Part shown: one piece after another, positions 29,544 through 40,726 of the stretch
How positions within the stretch are numbered: the first letter of the stretch is position 1
Layout: each line of letters starts with the position of its first letter
From: Maribacter sp. ACAM166
GTDB lineage: Bacteria; Bacteroidota; Bacteroidia; Flavobacteriales; Flavobacteriaceae
DNA length: 64,000 nt
Direction of reading: 5' to 3'
Assembly: GCF_005771495.1 (NCBI RefSeq)
Contig: NZ_VAUW01000025.1
Location: 1 to 64,000, forward strand
Program-made: the position numbers and the translations under genes
Notes under the pieces: model-generated
Database searches by the model: none
What the model saw: only the letters and a program-made list of their open reading frames with translations
Told to the model about the DNA's origin: nothing

Positions 29544-30569
29544 ATGATGTGCCTAAAACCAAATACCCATTCTACTTTAACGGAGCTATCTCTTTGCGTA
29601 TCGGTCTGGTTATTATGTACAACAACATTTTTGATTGCCCAAAAAGCACCCCCAGTGGCTAATGATGATGTTTATGTGACCGGTCTGAATACAACCTTGG
29701 ATGTAAATACCGCCAATGGTTTACTCACAAACGATACGGACCCCAATGGCACTGTTGGACTAACGGTTCGTGCCACTCCTGTTAGCGGTCCGACCTCTGG
29801 GGCTGTGACACTAAATGACAATGGAAGTTTTTCCTATACACCTGCCTCCGGTTCTATCGCCTCTGCTAGCTTTGAATATCTAGTTTGTGATGATGGTACA
29901 CCTGATATCGTTATCTCACGATTTGATTTCGACACTGCATCGCTAACCAGTGCAACGGTCGGGCCAGATGCTATTTCCATAGATGCTGATGCAACACAGG
30001 TAGGATGTGGTATTCATATACCACCAGGGCAAGGTGGTGGTAGCAAAGGTCTCGATTTAGTCATACCCAATACGGGGAATATTTTTGATTTTACCAGTTT
30101 TCGATTTGATTTTGAATACCGCGACCAAGAAAGTACCGCAGATATCGCTACAGCAGGAAACTTTCGAGTCTACCATATCACCGGGAATCAATTAGGGCTG
30201 CGCGTATCGGTCATTAATGGCAGTACAGGATTACCGGCCAACTACACCGTTACACTAGGGAGCTTTTTGGCAGGCAATATACCGTACACGGTTGAGTATG
30301 ATGAGCTTACCGGAAATGTTATCTATACTGCCAACGGTAACACAACCACCACCAATATGGCTCCGCCGTATTCAAGCCTTGATGTAAGTTTAGCAACAAA
30401 TATTACTATTGGTAGGCTTATGGATAATAGTGGGACGGCACTTTCTGCCCTATGTAGCATAGCATTTACTGACACCAGTATACTGTGTGATACGGGCATG
30501 GTTACTATAGACATAATCACCTCGGTTATCACTAATCGAAATATTACCTACAGGGTAAACCGAAATTAA
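29544..30569 (+). CDS. Secreted Ig-like/LamG-like protein with a C-terminal VITNR tag
   Basis: 341 residues: a signal peptide (about 1-33), a bacterial cadherin/Ig-like domain (about 37-120; VANDDVYVTGLNTTLDVN, then GSFSYTPASG), and a LamG-like beta sandwich (about 125-310). It ends SVITNRNITYRVNRN. The last 14 residues align with the end of the otherwise unrelated ice-binding-like protein at 33470-36451 (VITNRRRTYRVKKN), which suggests a shared sorting or anchoring tag. It has no standard T9SS type A or B domain. It lies alone among decayed genes. Confidence 0.7.
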   Translation: MMCLKPNTHSTLTELSLCVSVWLLCTTTFLIAQKAPPVANDDVYVTGLNTTLDVNTANGLLTNDTDPNGTVGLTVRATPVSGPTSGAVTLNDNGSFSYTPASGSIASASFEYLVCDDGTPDIVISRFDFDTASLTSATVGPDAISIDADATQVGCGIHIPPGQGGGSKGLDLVIPNTGNIFDFTSFRFDFEYRDQESTADIATAGNFRVYHITGNQLGLRVSVINGSTGLPANYTVTLGSFLAGNIPYTVEYDELTGNVIYTANGNTTTTNMAPPYSSLDVSLATNITIGRLMDNSGTALSALCSIAFTDTSILCDTGMVTIDIITSVITNRNITYRVNRN

Positions 30570-31051
30570 AAAGGAGACTTACGAAGTTTAGAAAAACACC
30601 GAACAAATAGGTGTGGTATGCTTTAGTTCGTTTAGAAAGCTAACTGTCCCTTTTATTGAATTGATTTTTAAAGCCTGATATTTTTACTTTTTAATAGGTT
30701 TCAAACACAAAAGAAGATTTCAAGCTTCTGAAATATGGCCGTAAAGGGAGTATGGTCGTCGTTTAGAAACTGGACCGGTTAACAAAAAGCCTAATTCATT
30801 TTACAAATTTTATTGATTATACCAATGAATTTTTAAATAAGTTCGAAAGGACTAAAGCTTCATTTCTATATACTTCGCTAAGTTATCCCACCTCCAGCAC
30901 TTATCTTTTCCCTCATTGCGCAAGCTACATTCACTATAAAATAAGAGCTTCCGGTTCCGCTCAATACAGATTGGGATTATTCAGCCCTGTACCGTTTATT
31001 GAAGCATAAGCAATCACAACCCGTATTTTTTCACCTCCTGTCTATCACCAT
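30570..31051. other. 482-bp gene-free stretch
   Basis: Lies between a secreted-protein gene and the decayed hipA reading in from the right. No terminator with a clear T tract and no supported ORF were found. Confidence 0.4.
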
Positions 31052-32255
31052 CTAGGTTTTAGTAATTAGTGTATTGGAATCAATACTAACGAAAGAATCT
31101 TTGGCATAAATTTCCCAATCAGCAATCTCACTTTTTACTTCTTCAATAATAGTTTCAGAGTTTTTAACCCCAAAGGTATTTGCCAATTCCAACAAATATT
31201 GCTGCCGGGGAGCTTTGCTTTCCCCTGCAACCATGGCGATATACATTCCCTGCATTGAATTTGAAAGGGTAAGATTATTGGCCGGCGCCAATTTCCATGC
31301 TCCATTAGGATTCATTAGAAAGGAAATATTCTTGCTGTGGTCGTCGCGGTTATGACGATACACATTGAATGCTGCCAACCGAAGCACTTTTGAATAGGCC
31401 GCAACATGATTTTCATGCCTGAATGCACAATCCATTACATTTCCGTAGTCAATATTGCTATAATGAAAATTGTCATTTAGCAGTCCGCTCGCTGAACGCA
31501 AGTGCAAACGGCTATTGTGTATTCTATCAAATCTTTTAGTTGCTAAATAGGATGCTCCTGAGGGTATTTCGAATAGTTTGCATTCTGACATTTCAACACC
31601 CGCAGCCAAAGCCATATTATAATAGGCGTATTCTATTTGAGTGATATCCTGTAAATCGTTAAAAGACGGAAATTTTACAATCCAATGTTCATAACCTTCA
31701 GGGAGTTCTAACGTACCATGAATAAGATGATTGTTTTCCTTATGGTAGCCCACTAAAATTTTCGGTCTTACTCCAACCGAGGAGTCTCCAAGATTATATA
31801 GTTCTTCTATGATGTCAGAAGGTGTAACGGCCAATACCTTATTCATCTATTGAGAAATTTCGTCCAGATCTAAAAGAGTGTCGGCCTGAACCTCTGAGTT
31901 TAGCCTATATAGGTTAGAGCGCCCATACCGCTAGAACCTATATAGGCTACGATCTAATGGGTAATTTGATATAGAGATATTCCTTTTGATGACAATGTTC
32001 TATTCAATAACAACCTGCCCCAACCATCTGGGAGTGAATCGCTTAATATGCCAAAGAGCCCATCAAAAATAGAGGTTTCAGGAGTTAGAATAACATCGGA
32101 AAGTATCAGTTGAAATTGAAAAATAGCTAAATCGCTGACAATAAAAGTAGCATCGTATTTAAAAAAATAGCTCCATTATCGACTACCATTTGACTAACTG
32201 GAATAGGAGTGTTTTTAAAATGGAGGTAAACTTCTAATCGTTGAATTGGTTCCAT
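31052..32255 (-). pseudogene. Decayed hipA toxin kinase gene
   Basis: The start MEPIQRLEVYLHFKNTPIPV at 32255 is followed by a one-base loss in a T run near 32168-32174. The next frame reads FDGLFGILSDSLPDGWGRLL (HipA N-terminal domain), then further shifts near 31950, a TAG just before the ATG at 31846, and an open 264-residue C-terminal part with WIVKFPSFNDL, ATKRFDR and the catalytic HNRDDHSKN. The metal-binding Asp expected in APxYDLT is Asn (APANNLT). HipA phosphorylates glutamyl-tRNA synthetase in E. coli; this copy has at least four lesions and should be inactive. Confidence 0.85.
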
Positions 32256-32545
32256 CAGCTTTTCCTTTTTGAATCCAATAATTTCTCAATATGTTTAAGA
32301 TTTTCATCTGGCTTCAGTATACTTTCAAAATTCGATAACCGACCTAGGACGAATACAAGTTTCAAAAGTGATTCTAAAGAAACTTGCCCACTGGTTTCAA
32401 ACCGTTTTAAGCTGCCTAGGGATACTCCAGAGCGTTCTGTTAGTTCCGTTTAGGACAGTCCCCTTTGTTGACGAAGCATTTTACGTTTGTCTGCAATTTC
32501 TATGCGAATATCTATTGGAAGTTTGTCGACACTGTACTTATTCAT
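32255..32545 (-). pseudogene. HipB-like antitoxin gene with a nonsense codon
   Basis: Reads MNKYSVDKLPIDIRIEIADK, RKMLRQQRGLS, then TAA at 32452-32450 (codon 32), then TELTERSGVSLGSLKRFE and on to TGA, 96 codons in one frame. The stop falls inside the helix-turn-helix, where Gln is usual (CAA to TAA). The TGA overlaps the hipA ATG by one base, the usual hipBA arrangement. With hipA also broken, the whole module has decayed. Confidence 0.85.
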
Positions 32546-32699
32546 AATGGAGATGATATATTAGCTTGTAATTATATTTATTATTTTTTACATAGTAATA
32601 CTTCAACCGCTTCAACCAACACTTTTACGTCAAATTTACGGACATAGGCCTTAGTAGTCAGAACACTTTAAGGTCTCAATGCCCGAACTTATCGATTAA

Positions 32700-32945
32700 T
32701 CACTATACCTCATTTTTCATAAGCCCTTCGATACGTCTCTTGCGATTTTCGACCAAAAGAACCCCTTTAACGTGTCTGAATGTTGGGAATCTATGATAGG
32801 TATAATCAACGATATAATGTTCTGATGGTAGTCTCCTTCAGGGAATAGTGCTTTTCAATTGACACCTTATCGTACTTCGATGGATACCAATATTTTCGGC
32901 TATGGCTGTCTGTGATAATCCTACTATAGGTAGTGATTGTATTTG
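32700..32945 (-). pseudogene. Possible IS30-type transposase N-terminal remnant
   Basis: On the minus strand the bases read VGLSQTAIAENIGIHRSTI, close to the helix-turn-helix at the start of IS30-family transposases, and the frame is lost soon after. No terminal repeats or catalytic domain are visible, so this could also be another HTH fragment. Confidence 0.35.
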
Positions 32946-33469
32946 AAACTTTTATCATTAGAAAAAGTTGACTAGAATTTTTTAGTACAAAATGAATATT
33001 AGTATTGATTATAAAATAGCAGAATCTAGCTCCAACTGTTTTAAATAGTCGTGCTGCACTTATGACTTGAACTTAGATATTAATAGTGACTTAAAGTATT
33101 TCAAACCAATGAATTTCAGTCAATATATTTTGGTATAAACGTTGGTGAACTTATAAAATAATTCCATTAGTCGACACTTTACAGGCGTTCAGCTACACTT
33201 ACGCTTACACCTACCGAAGCTAAATAATAGCACTGATTTATAGTCGTATTTTTCCTACACTAAATTAATGTACAATATAAAATAACTAGTAGATAAATAG
33301 TTCAACGGATAATTATATATAAACTATGGGTCATTGGTTCATAGGTTGTTATAATATATATAAGATATTCAGGTACGAATTCAACTGGTAAATAATAACA
33401 TTATTTTATGTAGGAATTTACGTACAAATATATTATATTACGTTAATCTACTTTCTATAACCTCTCGAG
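32946..33469. other. About 520 bp of AT-rich non-coding DNA
   Basis: No gene is supported. The last 200 bases are extremely AT-rich and probably contain the promoter of the ice-binding-like gene, but no TAnnTTTG element could be placed with confidence. Confidence 0.4.
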
Positions 33470-36451
33470 ATGAACAAAAAATTACTTTTCAATTTAACAA
33501 CTATCGCACTAGTATCCTTTTCTAGTATAAGTTTTAGTCAAACATTTGAATTAGGAACACTTTCCTCTTTTGAAACTTATACTGGATCTGGAGCTATTAC
33601 AAATGAAGGAGAAGTTACAGGCGATGCAGGAACAAATGCTGGAATAATTAGCGGTTCCGGATTTGATGCTGCAAATGGGTATACTGGTACCATATACAAT
33701 AATGAGCCTAAAACTGTTGAGGCGAGAATAGATTTGCTTAGGGTATATATTCACCTTAGTGATGTTTTTGTAACACATCCTACTGGTGCTGTTAATGCCC
33801 ATACTCCTGCTTTTGGGGGCGGCGAAACCATTACCTCAGGAGTATACTCCATAGGCGGTGCCGGGTCTATTGGTGGAGCTCTTACTCTTGATGGAGGAGG
33901 AGATTCAAATGCCTATTTTATAATCAAATTTGAAGGAGCACTTACAGTAGGGGTAGGATCAACAATTACGTTAACTGGTGGAACACGAGCTGCGAATGTT
34001 TTTTGGATTGCCGAAGGTGCTATATCTGTTGGGGCAAATTCTGCTTTAAAAGGAACGTTATTTTCCCATAATGGTGCTGTTAGTCTTGGCGCAAATTGTA
34101 CTATAGATGGAAGAATCCTAGCCACAGAAGGAGCAATAACTATAGGGGCCGGTAGCGTGGCAGCTACGCCTGCTGGTGATAGTACCATTCCTATAAAATG
34201 TTTAGGGTTCTGTTCACCTAACCCTCTTGTTGATGTTTTAGGAAGCGTTGGTAGTTATGCCCTTTTTACCAGTGATGGTGCTTTAGCAAATGCAGCTACT
34301 TCTGGAGTTGTCGGTGATATTGGCACAAATAAGGGAGCTATAAGTGGTTTTTCAACTTCAACTCATGTTGGTTTTTTTAATACACCAAATGCTGATACAG
34401 CGCAAGCTGCACTTGATTTAGATTCTGCGTACAATCAACTAATGGACTTGCCAAATACCCCAGGACTTTCCCATACACCAGCCTTTGGAGCAGGAGAAAC
34501 GGTCTTTCCTGGGGTATATTCTATTGGAGGTGCAGGATCCTTAGCAGGAACTATCACTTTAGACGCTATGGGAGATCCCAATGCAATATTTGTTTTTAAG
34601 TATGCAGGAGCGTTTACGGTAGCGGCACAGTCAAAAGTAATTTTTACGAATGGAACGCGCCGTTGTAATGTTTTTTGGATTGGTGGTGCCGGAATTGCTT
34701 CTGGTGCTGTTTCTATCGGAACTTTTACGTATATGAAAGGGACGGTTATTTCTCATGGCGGAGCAGCCACTATGGAAGCAAATGGAAATCTAGAGGGCCG
34801 ATTGCTTTCTACAGGTGGAGCAATAGGATTTAGTACTGGTGTAGTTTATAATGACACCCTTTGCTTTGAGCCTATTCAAGTTACTGGTTCAAACCAAGAA
34901 GGATGTTTTGATGATGTTCAAACCCTTACTGCTACCGCTACTACTAATATTACTAGTCAAAATATTGTTTGGTATGACGCTCCAACTGGTGGTAATGTTA
35001 TTGATTCACCAACACAAGAGGGTATTGGAGCTGTAACATATTATGGCGAGGCTTTTAACGGTGCCTACGCTAGTGAAGCTAGAGCTGCTGTTACTTTAAC
35101 TATAAAAGATTGCCCTTTTATTATTGTCCTAGACGATGATTATGACGGCATGACCAATGAAGAGGAATATTGTACAACTAGCAATGCAACGTTTTTAGTT
35201 TCTCAAGATGTCGGTGCCAGATTGGTGGTAGTAACTCATACGGATACTGGATATCTTCGCTTGGATTTTTCCTCCATGGACAATTCGTTTCAACTTGATA
35301 TAAATGGTACAACGGTTCACCCCTCGGTTTTGGAATTTGAAAATGGGGCACTAGGGGCAGGGGAAGAATATTTTGTTTTTCAGTCTGATAACACTTTTAT
35401 AAGCAGCCCTTGGGTGGCAAACACCAATGGGTTACCTCGCTTACGTCTTATTGTAGACGAATTGGGAAAGATTACTTTTTATGGCACAAGAGCTTCTACC
35501 TCCACTTCACTTGAGATTATACAGGCACAAGCTAGTACACCTTTTAATACAATTAACTGGATTCCAGGCTCTAATAACAGCTTCACCATAACTAATCAAT
35601 CAGGGCCCGGTCCAGAAGGATTCACGGGAGTATTATTCGCTAGTGCTCTATGCGACTCTGACGGAGATGGAGTAATTAATAGTTTGGATTTAGATTCGGA
35701 TAATGATGGCATCTACGATATAGTCGAATCAGGTGTATTAGATGTTTCGGGAGTTAACGATGTAGATAACGATGGTATAATCGATGGGGTGGCGTCAGAT
35801 TTTGGTAACAACGGACTACATTCGAATATCGAAGATAACGATATGGCAAACGCCAATTTAACTTATACGATAGCTGATTCGGATGTTGATGGAATCTATG
35901 ATGCTTTTGAGATAGATGCAGATAACGATGCTTGTAATGATGTTTTAGAAGCTGGATATTCTGATACTAATAATGACGGTATTTTGGCCGCATTATCCAC
36001 AGTCGTAAATAGTAATGGTTTGGTAACGGGGTCAAGTGTTATTGACGGATACACTACACCAGATGATAACGATTCTAATAGCACGTATGATTTCCAAGAA
36101 GCTTCATCGTTGCCAACGATTACGTTACAGCCCATGAATTCTGTGATTTGCCCAGGTTGTAGCTCAACATTTTCGGTTACGCCTGCAGATGCAACTTCTT
36201 ACCAGTGGCAAATCTTCAATGGAACCAGCTGGCTCGATTTAACAAATACAGGAATACACAGTACTACTACTACGGATGCTTTATCGATTACCAATGCTAC
36301 ATCGGCTGATAATGACAATCAATACAGGGTCGTTTTGGCCAAGAATAACTATGTATGCGGCACGACGATATCCAATACTGCGACCTTGACTATTCGGGGA
36401 AACACGGTCATTACCAACCGAAGAAGAACGTATAGGGTAAAAAAGAATTGA
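33470..36451 (+). CDS. Ice-binding-like (DUF3494) secreted protein, two tandem domains
   Basis: 993 residues. A signal peptide (about 1-23) precedes two DUF3494 domains (about 25-235 and 250-470). Both have the family pattern: TPAFGGGET--GVYSIGGAGS, a beta-solenoid face (NVFWIAEGAISVG and NVFWIGGAGIASG), and GTLFSHNGAVSLG. An Ig-like region (about 475-550), calcium-loop repeats (CDSDGDGVINSLDLDSDNDG near 725), another Ig-like domain and the tail VITNRRRTYRVKKN follow. DUF3494 proteins bind ice or act as adhesins in polar and marine microbes; with this stalk an adhesin role is plausible. The C-terminal tag is shared with the protein at 29544-30569. Confidence 0.88.
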   Translation: MNKKLLFNLTTIALVSFSSISFSQTFELGTLSSFETYTGSGAITNEGEVTGDAGTNAGIISGSGFDAANGYTGTIYNNEPKTVEARIDLLRVYIHLSDVFVTHPTGAVNAHTPAFGGGETITSGVYSIGGAGSIGGALTLDGGGDSNAYFIIKFEGALTVGVGSTITLTGGTRAANVFWIAEGAISVGANSALKGTLFSHNGAVSLGANCTIDGRILATEGAITIGAGSVAATPAGDSTIPIKCLGFCSPNPLVDVLGSVGSYALFTSDGALANAATSGVVGDIGTNKGAISGFSTSTHVGFFNTPNADTAQAALDLDSAYNQLMDLPNTPGLSHTPAFGAGETVFPGVYSIGGAGSLAGTITLDAMGDPNAIFVFKYAGAFTVAAQSKVIFTNGTRRCNVFWIGGAGIASGAVSIGTFTYMKGTVISHGGAATMEANGNLEGRLLSTGGAIGFSTGVVYNDTLCFEPIQVTGSNQEGCFDDVQTLTATATTNITSQNIVWYDAPTGGNVIDSPTQEGIGAVTYYGEAFNGAYASEARAAVTLTIKDCPFIIVLDDDYDGMTNEEEYCTTSNATFLVSQDVGARLVVVTHTDTGYLRLDFSSMDNSFQLDINGTTVHPSVLEFENGALGAGEEYFVFQSDNTFISSPWVANTNGLPRLRLIVDELGKITFYGTRASTSTSLEIIQAQASTPFNTINWIPGSNNSFTITNQSGPGPEGFTGVLFASALCDSDGDGVINSLDLDSDNDGIYDIVESGVLDVSGVNDVDNDGIIDGVASDFGNNGLHSNIEDNDMANANLTYTIADSDVDGIYDAFEIDADNDACNDVLEAGYSDTNNDGILAALSTVVNSNGLVTGSSVIDGYTTPDDNDSNSTYDFQEASSLPTITLQPMNSVICPGCSSTFSVTPADATSYQWQIFNGTSWLDLTNTGIHSTTTTDALSITNATSADNDNQYRVVLAKNNYVCGTTISNTATLTIRGNTVITNRRRTYRVKKN

Positions 36452-36607
36452 ATATTTACCATAGTGTAACATTTGAGCTAGCTAAATAGATATGTCATAA
36501 CTAATCACTAAGTCCATAGTTTATGTCATCTTAGAAAGGAAATACTGGCTGAAATCAAAGTCAATCTCTAGTTAATTTCAATATTTTTTGAGCGTTTGGG
36601 TCAAGTT

Positions 36608-37475
<868 letters not shown>

Positions 37476-37494
37476 ATTTCAGTGATTATTCAAA

Positions 37495-39120
37495 TTATTT
37501 ACTATTATTTTGCTGATTTGTATTTCGTTTTTTAACGATGGCAGAAACTATTTCCTCGTAGTTTTCAAGTTCTTTTTGAGATTCCCGCTTTTTTAGTTTC
37601 CGCAGGTCTTCGCTTAAACCTTTGTAAAGTGAAAAGCACATGATTATTAAAATAACGGCAAAGGGCAATCCTGTTACTATAGTGGCTGTTTGAAGTGCCT
37701 GTAACCCGCCGCCTATTAAAAGAACCGCTGCTATACCACCTTCGGCAATGGCCCAAAATATTCTCTGCCCCACAGGCGCATCAATTTTACCTCCAGAGGT
37801 TAAACTGTCTACCACCAAAGATCCAGAATCTGAAGACGTTACAAAAAATCCTGCAATTAAAATTATAGCTATAATATTAAGAATAAATGCGAAAGGATAA
37901 TCTTCCATAAATACAAACAAGGCAGTCGCAACGTTATTGTTTACTGCATTTACAATAGTATCGTCTCCAAGAAGCGCCTGATGTATCGCTGTGCTTCCAA
38001 AAGCTGAGATCCAGAAAAAAGTAACTATAGAAGGCACTAGTAAAACTCCCAAAATAAACTCACGCACGGTACGCCCTTTTGAAATACGCGCAATAAACAT
38101 TCCTACAAAAGGAGACCAAGCAATCCACCATCCCCAGTAAAAAATAGTCCAAGCATTTTGCCAATCGGTACCGGTATAACTTTCTGTCCAAGTGGCAATT
38201 TCAAGAAAAGCGGAAAAATAGTTCCCTGTATTTTGCACGAAAGATTTAAAAATAAAGATTGTTGGTCCTAAAACCACTACTACCAAAAGAAATAGCACGG
38301 CTATTCTCATATTCCATTCACTCAAAACTCTCACCCCTTTATCAACTCCCAAAACAACTGAAATGGTAGCAATTAAGGTTATTCCAGCAATTAGAATAAT
38401 TTGGGTTTGTACACCGCTATCTATTCCGAAAAGGTGATTTAAACCGGCTGCAATTTGTTGAACGCCCATTCCTAAAGAAGTTGCAAGACCAAATAAGGTA
38501 GCGAGTACAGCGAAAATGTCTATAGCGTCTCCAATTTTTCCGTAAATTTTATCTCCTAAAAAAGGATAAAAAACAGATCTGATAGTAAGTGGAAGCCCTC
38601 GAGAATATGTAAAATATGCCAAAGATAAGCCTACCAAAGCATACACCGCCCAAGCGTGAAAACCCCAGTGTAAAAAGGTAAATTTCATAGCTTCCTTTGC
38701 TGCTTCGGCAGTTCCGCCTTCTGCCATCGGTGGACTCAGAAAATGATAAATCGGTTCTGAAATACTCCAAAATAATAATCCAATTCCCATTCCGGCACTA
38801 AATAGCATCGCGAACCAGGAAAGGGTTTTAAATTCCGGTTTTGCGCTTTGCCCTCCAATCCGTAACTGCCCAAATTTACTGAAGGCCAGATAAATCATAA
38901 ATATTAGAAAAATATTTACGCTCAATATAAAAAACCAACCCGCCTTCTTTGCAACAAAATCCTGGGTTGCAGTAAAATATTGTTCTGCCCCATCTTTAAA
39001 CATCAAGGTTAATGTTATTATAATGATGACGGTAATAGCCGAAGTGAAAAACACAGGACCATTCACTTCCAAGCCAAAAATGGATTTTCTCTCATCACTT
39101 CGTATTATCTTCTTAGCCAT
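37495..39120 (-). CDS. BCCT family betaine/choline/carnitine transporter
   Basis: A 541-residue inner-membrane transporter with twelve hydrophobic segments. It shows family landmarks FSAGMGIGLLFWSISEPIYH (about 105-125), WGFHAWAVYALVGL, the signature GWWIAWSPFVGMFIARISKG (about 330-350), and FVTSSDSGSLVVDSL. It imports compatible solutes such as glycine betaine, usually with Na+ or H+, for osmotic adaptation in salt water. The short N-terminus and modest C-terminal tail (about 40 charged residues) are normal. The broken usp gene follows directly. Confidence 0.92.
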   Translation of the reverse strand: MAKKIIRSDERKSIFGLEVNGPVFFTSAITVIIIITLTLMFKDGAEQYFTATQDFVAKKAGWFFILSVNIFLIFMIYLAFSKFGQLRIGGQSAKPEFKTLSWFAMLFSAGMGIGLLFWSISEPIYHFLSPPMAEGGTAEAAKEAMKFTFLHWGFHAWAVYALVGLSLAYFTYSRGLPLTIRSVFYPFLGDKIYGKIGDAIDIFAVLATLFGLATSLGMGVQQIAAGLNHLFGIDSGVQTQIILIAGITLIATISVVLGVDKGVRVLSEWNMRIAVLFLLVVVVLGPTIFIFKSFVQNTGNYFSAFLEIATWTESYTGTDWQNAWTIFYWGWWIAWSPFVGMFIARISKGRTVREFILGVLLVPSIVTFFWISAFGSTAIHQALLGDDTIVNAVNNNVATALFVFMEDYPFAFILNIIAIILIAGFFVTSSDSGSLVVDSLTSGGKIDAPVGQRIFWAIAEGGIAAVLLIGGGLQALQTATIVTGLPFAVILIIMCFSLYKGLSEDLRKLKKRESQKELENYEEIVSAIVKKRNTNQQNNSK

Positions 39121-39189
39121 AGAGCATGTTATTTTTGATATAATTTAATTTCGCTGAGAGTTTGAAGTCCTCGTTATTATATATAAATT

Positions 39190-39320
39190 CTAAAAATAGT
39201 AGCCAATATTAATGTTAAACCTTGCTTCCCATTTGGCATCCGGATTTCCTTTGGAGAAGTTGTCTAAAAAATTTCCACCTAACCAAGAATGATTGTATCC
39301 CGCTGCATAAAAGTAAAATC
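39190..39320 (-). pseudogene. 3' remnant of an outer-membrane barrel gene
   Basis: Upstream of the transporter, the minus strand reads FYFYAAGYNHSWLGGNFLDN, then NPDAKWEARFNINIGYYF and TAG at 39192-39190. The alternating pattern and final Phe are typical of the last strands of an outer-membrane beta barrel. No start or upstream part exists, so only the tail remains. Confidence 0.55.
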
Positions 39321-39491
39321 ATCTTCGAATATTTTTTTGATTTGATCTGCTTAGTAAAATTAGGTTGTTGCTGTGTTATTGCTGAATGTCAACACCTGTA
39401 AAAACACGAGTTAAGAAAAAATTAACAGCACCCTCAGTAGGGTATTTCTCTATTCCGTTGTTTTACTACCAAACATATAAAAATTAAAAGT

Positions 39492-40442
39492 ATGAGAAAT
39501 TATTTGAAGACTGTTACTGTTGTTTTTATTTCAACATTGTTAACCGTTTCATGTAGTACTAATGATGAGGAAGATGCAAATATGGATGCCGAGTCGTACG
39601 ATACTACGTTTAAGATTACCGATGCCCCAATTGATAATGCGAATGTAGAAGCCGTATTCGTCACTGTTTCAAGTGTGAAGGTCGACGGTACAACTTTAGA
39701 AGGTTTCAATAGAACAACCTTTGATTTGGCTGCATTGGTCAATGGTGAAACCGAGACCCTCGGTAATTTAGAACTAGAAGCAGGGTCTTATTCTAATATT
39801 GAACTTGAATTGGATTACGCAACTGATGCAGCGGGTAATACCCCCGGATGTTATGTTGAGTTGGCTAATGGTGAAAAAGACCAATTAGAGGCTTCTGCCA
39901 GCAAAATAAGCATAACAGATACGTTTGAGGTATTCGCAAGTACTACGAATGAAATCATTATTGATTTTGATTTAAGAAAGACTATCAAAGAAGAGCAAGG
40001 TACGGTATCAAACAATTTTGAATTTGTTTCGATGTCAGAATTAGCAGCAGGTATTCGAACAGTAAATGGAGAAATGGCCGGTAAGATTTCTGGTTCGGCA
40101 AACGACCCTGAAAATACATCTGATAAAATCGTTGTTTATGCATACGAAAAAGGAACATTTAATGCAGACCTAGAAAACGAGGGCCAAGGGGAAAGTAATG
40201 TTATGTTCGCTAATGCAGTAACCAGTTCAGAAGTTAGTGGTTTGAATAATGGATATAACTTAAGTTTTCTTAAAGAAGGTGAATATGAATTAGTCTTCGC
40301 ATCTTATGCTCAAGATGGAGATAGTTTTGGTTTCACAGCTCTATTGGAAGTAGAATCTACTACAGGATTAAATCTTGGTGTCATTAATATTACATCAGCC
40401 GTACAGATTAACGCTAATGTAACTATTACGGGAACTAAATAA
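39492..40442 (+). CDS. DUF4382 lipoprotein
   Basis: 316 residues: a lipoprotein signal (LLTVSCS, Cys at about 21), then a DUF4382 domain (about 38-195: FKITDAPIDNANVEAVFVTV, SSVKVDG, LELEAGSYSNIELELD), then a carboxypeptidase-regulatory-like beta domain (about 195-316). It is probably attached to the outer membrane or cell surface. The function of DUF4382 proteins is unknown, and the neighbours give no clue. It is a single-gene unit with its own terminator. Confidence 0.85.
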   Translation: MRNYLKTVTVVFISTLLTVSCSTNDEEDANMDAESYDTTFKITDAPIDNANVEAVFVTVSSVKVDGTTLEGFNRTTFDLAALVNGETETLGNLELEAGSYSNIELELDYATDAAGNTPGCYVELANGEKDQLEASASKISITDTFEVFASTTNEIIIDFDLRKTIKEEQGTVSNNFEFVSMSELAAGIRTVNGEMAGKISGSANDPENTSDKIVVYAYEKGTFNADLENEGQGESNVMFANAVTSSEVSGLNNGYNLSFLKEGEYELVFASYAQDGDSFGFTALLEVESTTGLNLGVINITSAVQINANVTITGTK

Positions 40443-40468
40443 GACTGTCTAAAATTCGAGAAATCAAG

Positions 40469-40499
40469 AAAGCCTTATCACTATGATAGGGCTTTTTGT
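40469..40499 (+). terminator. Terminator after the DUF4382 gene
   Basis: AAAGCCTTATCA / TGATAGGGCTTT hairpin with a three-base loop and one T-G pair, followed by TTTTTG. A clear intrinsic terminator 27 bases after the stop. Confidence 0.85.
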
Positions 40500-40726
40500 T
40501 TGTCATATCACTTTTTAAGTTTATTATGCTAGGGTAAATCACTCAAGAATTTTTCATTCCTCTATTTCAAAATTTTGAAAAGGTAGCTAGTGAAATTAGG
40601 GAGATATTAAAAGAAGAAGTGGTCACAGATTTTTAATCATTCACCCTTTAGGGTCAGTATTGTCTTGATTCGAGTTAAGTTAGGAGTGTTGTTACCAGTA
40701 TATTTGAATGAATCAAAATTTTAAAA

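Noticed and set aside
32241-32453. A 70-codon plus-strand ORF
   Set aside because: Antisense shadow of the decayed HipB-like antitoxin gene.
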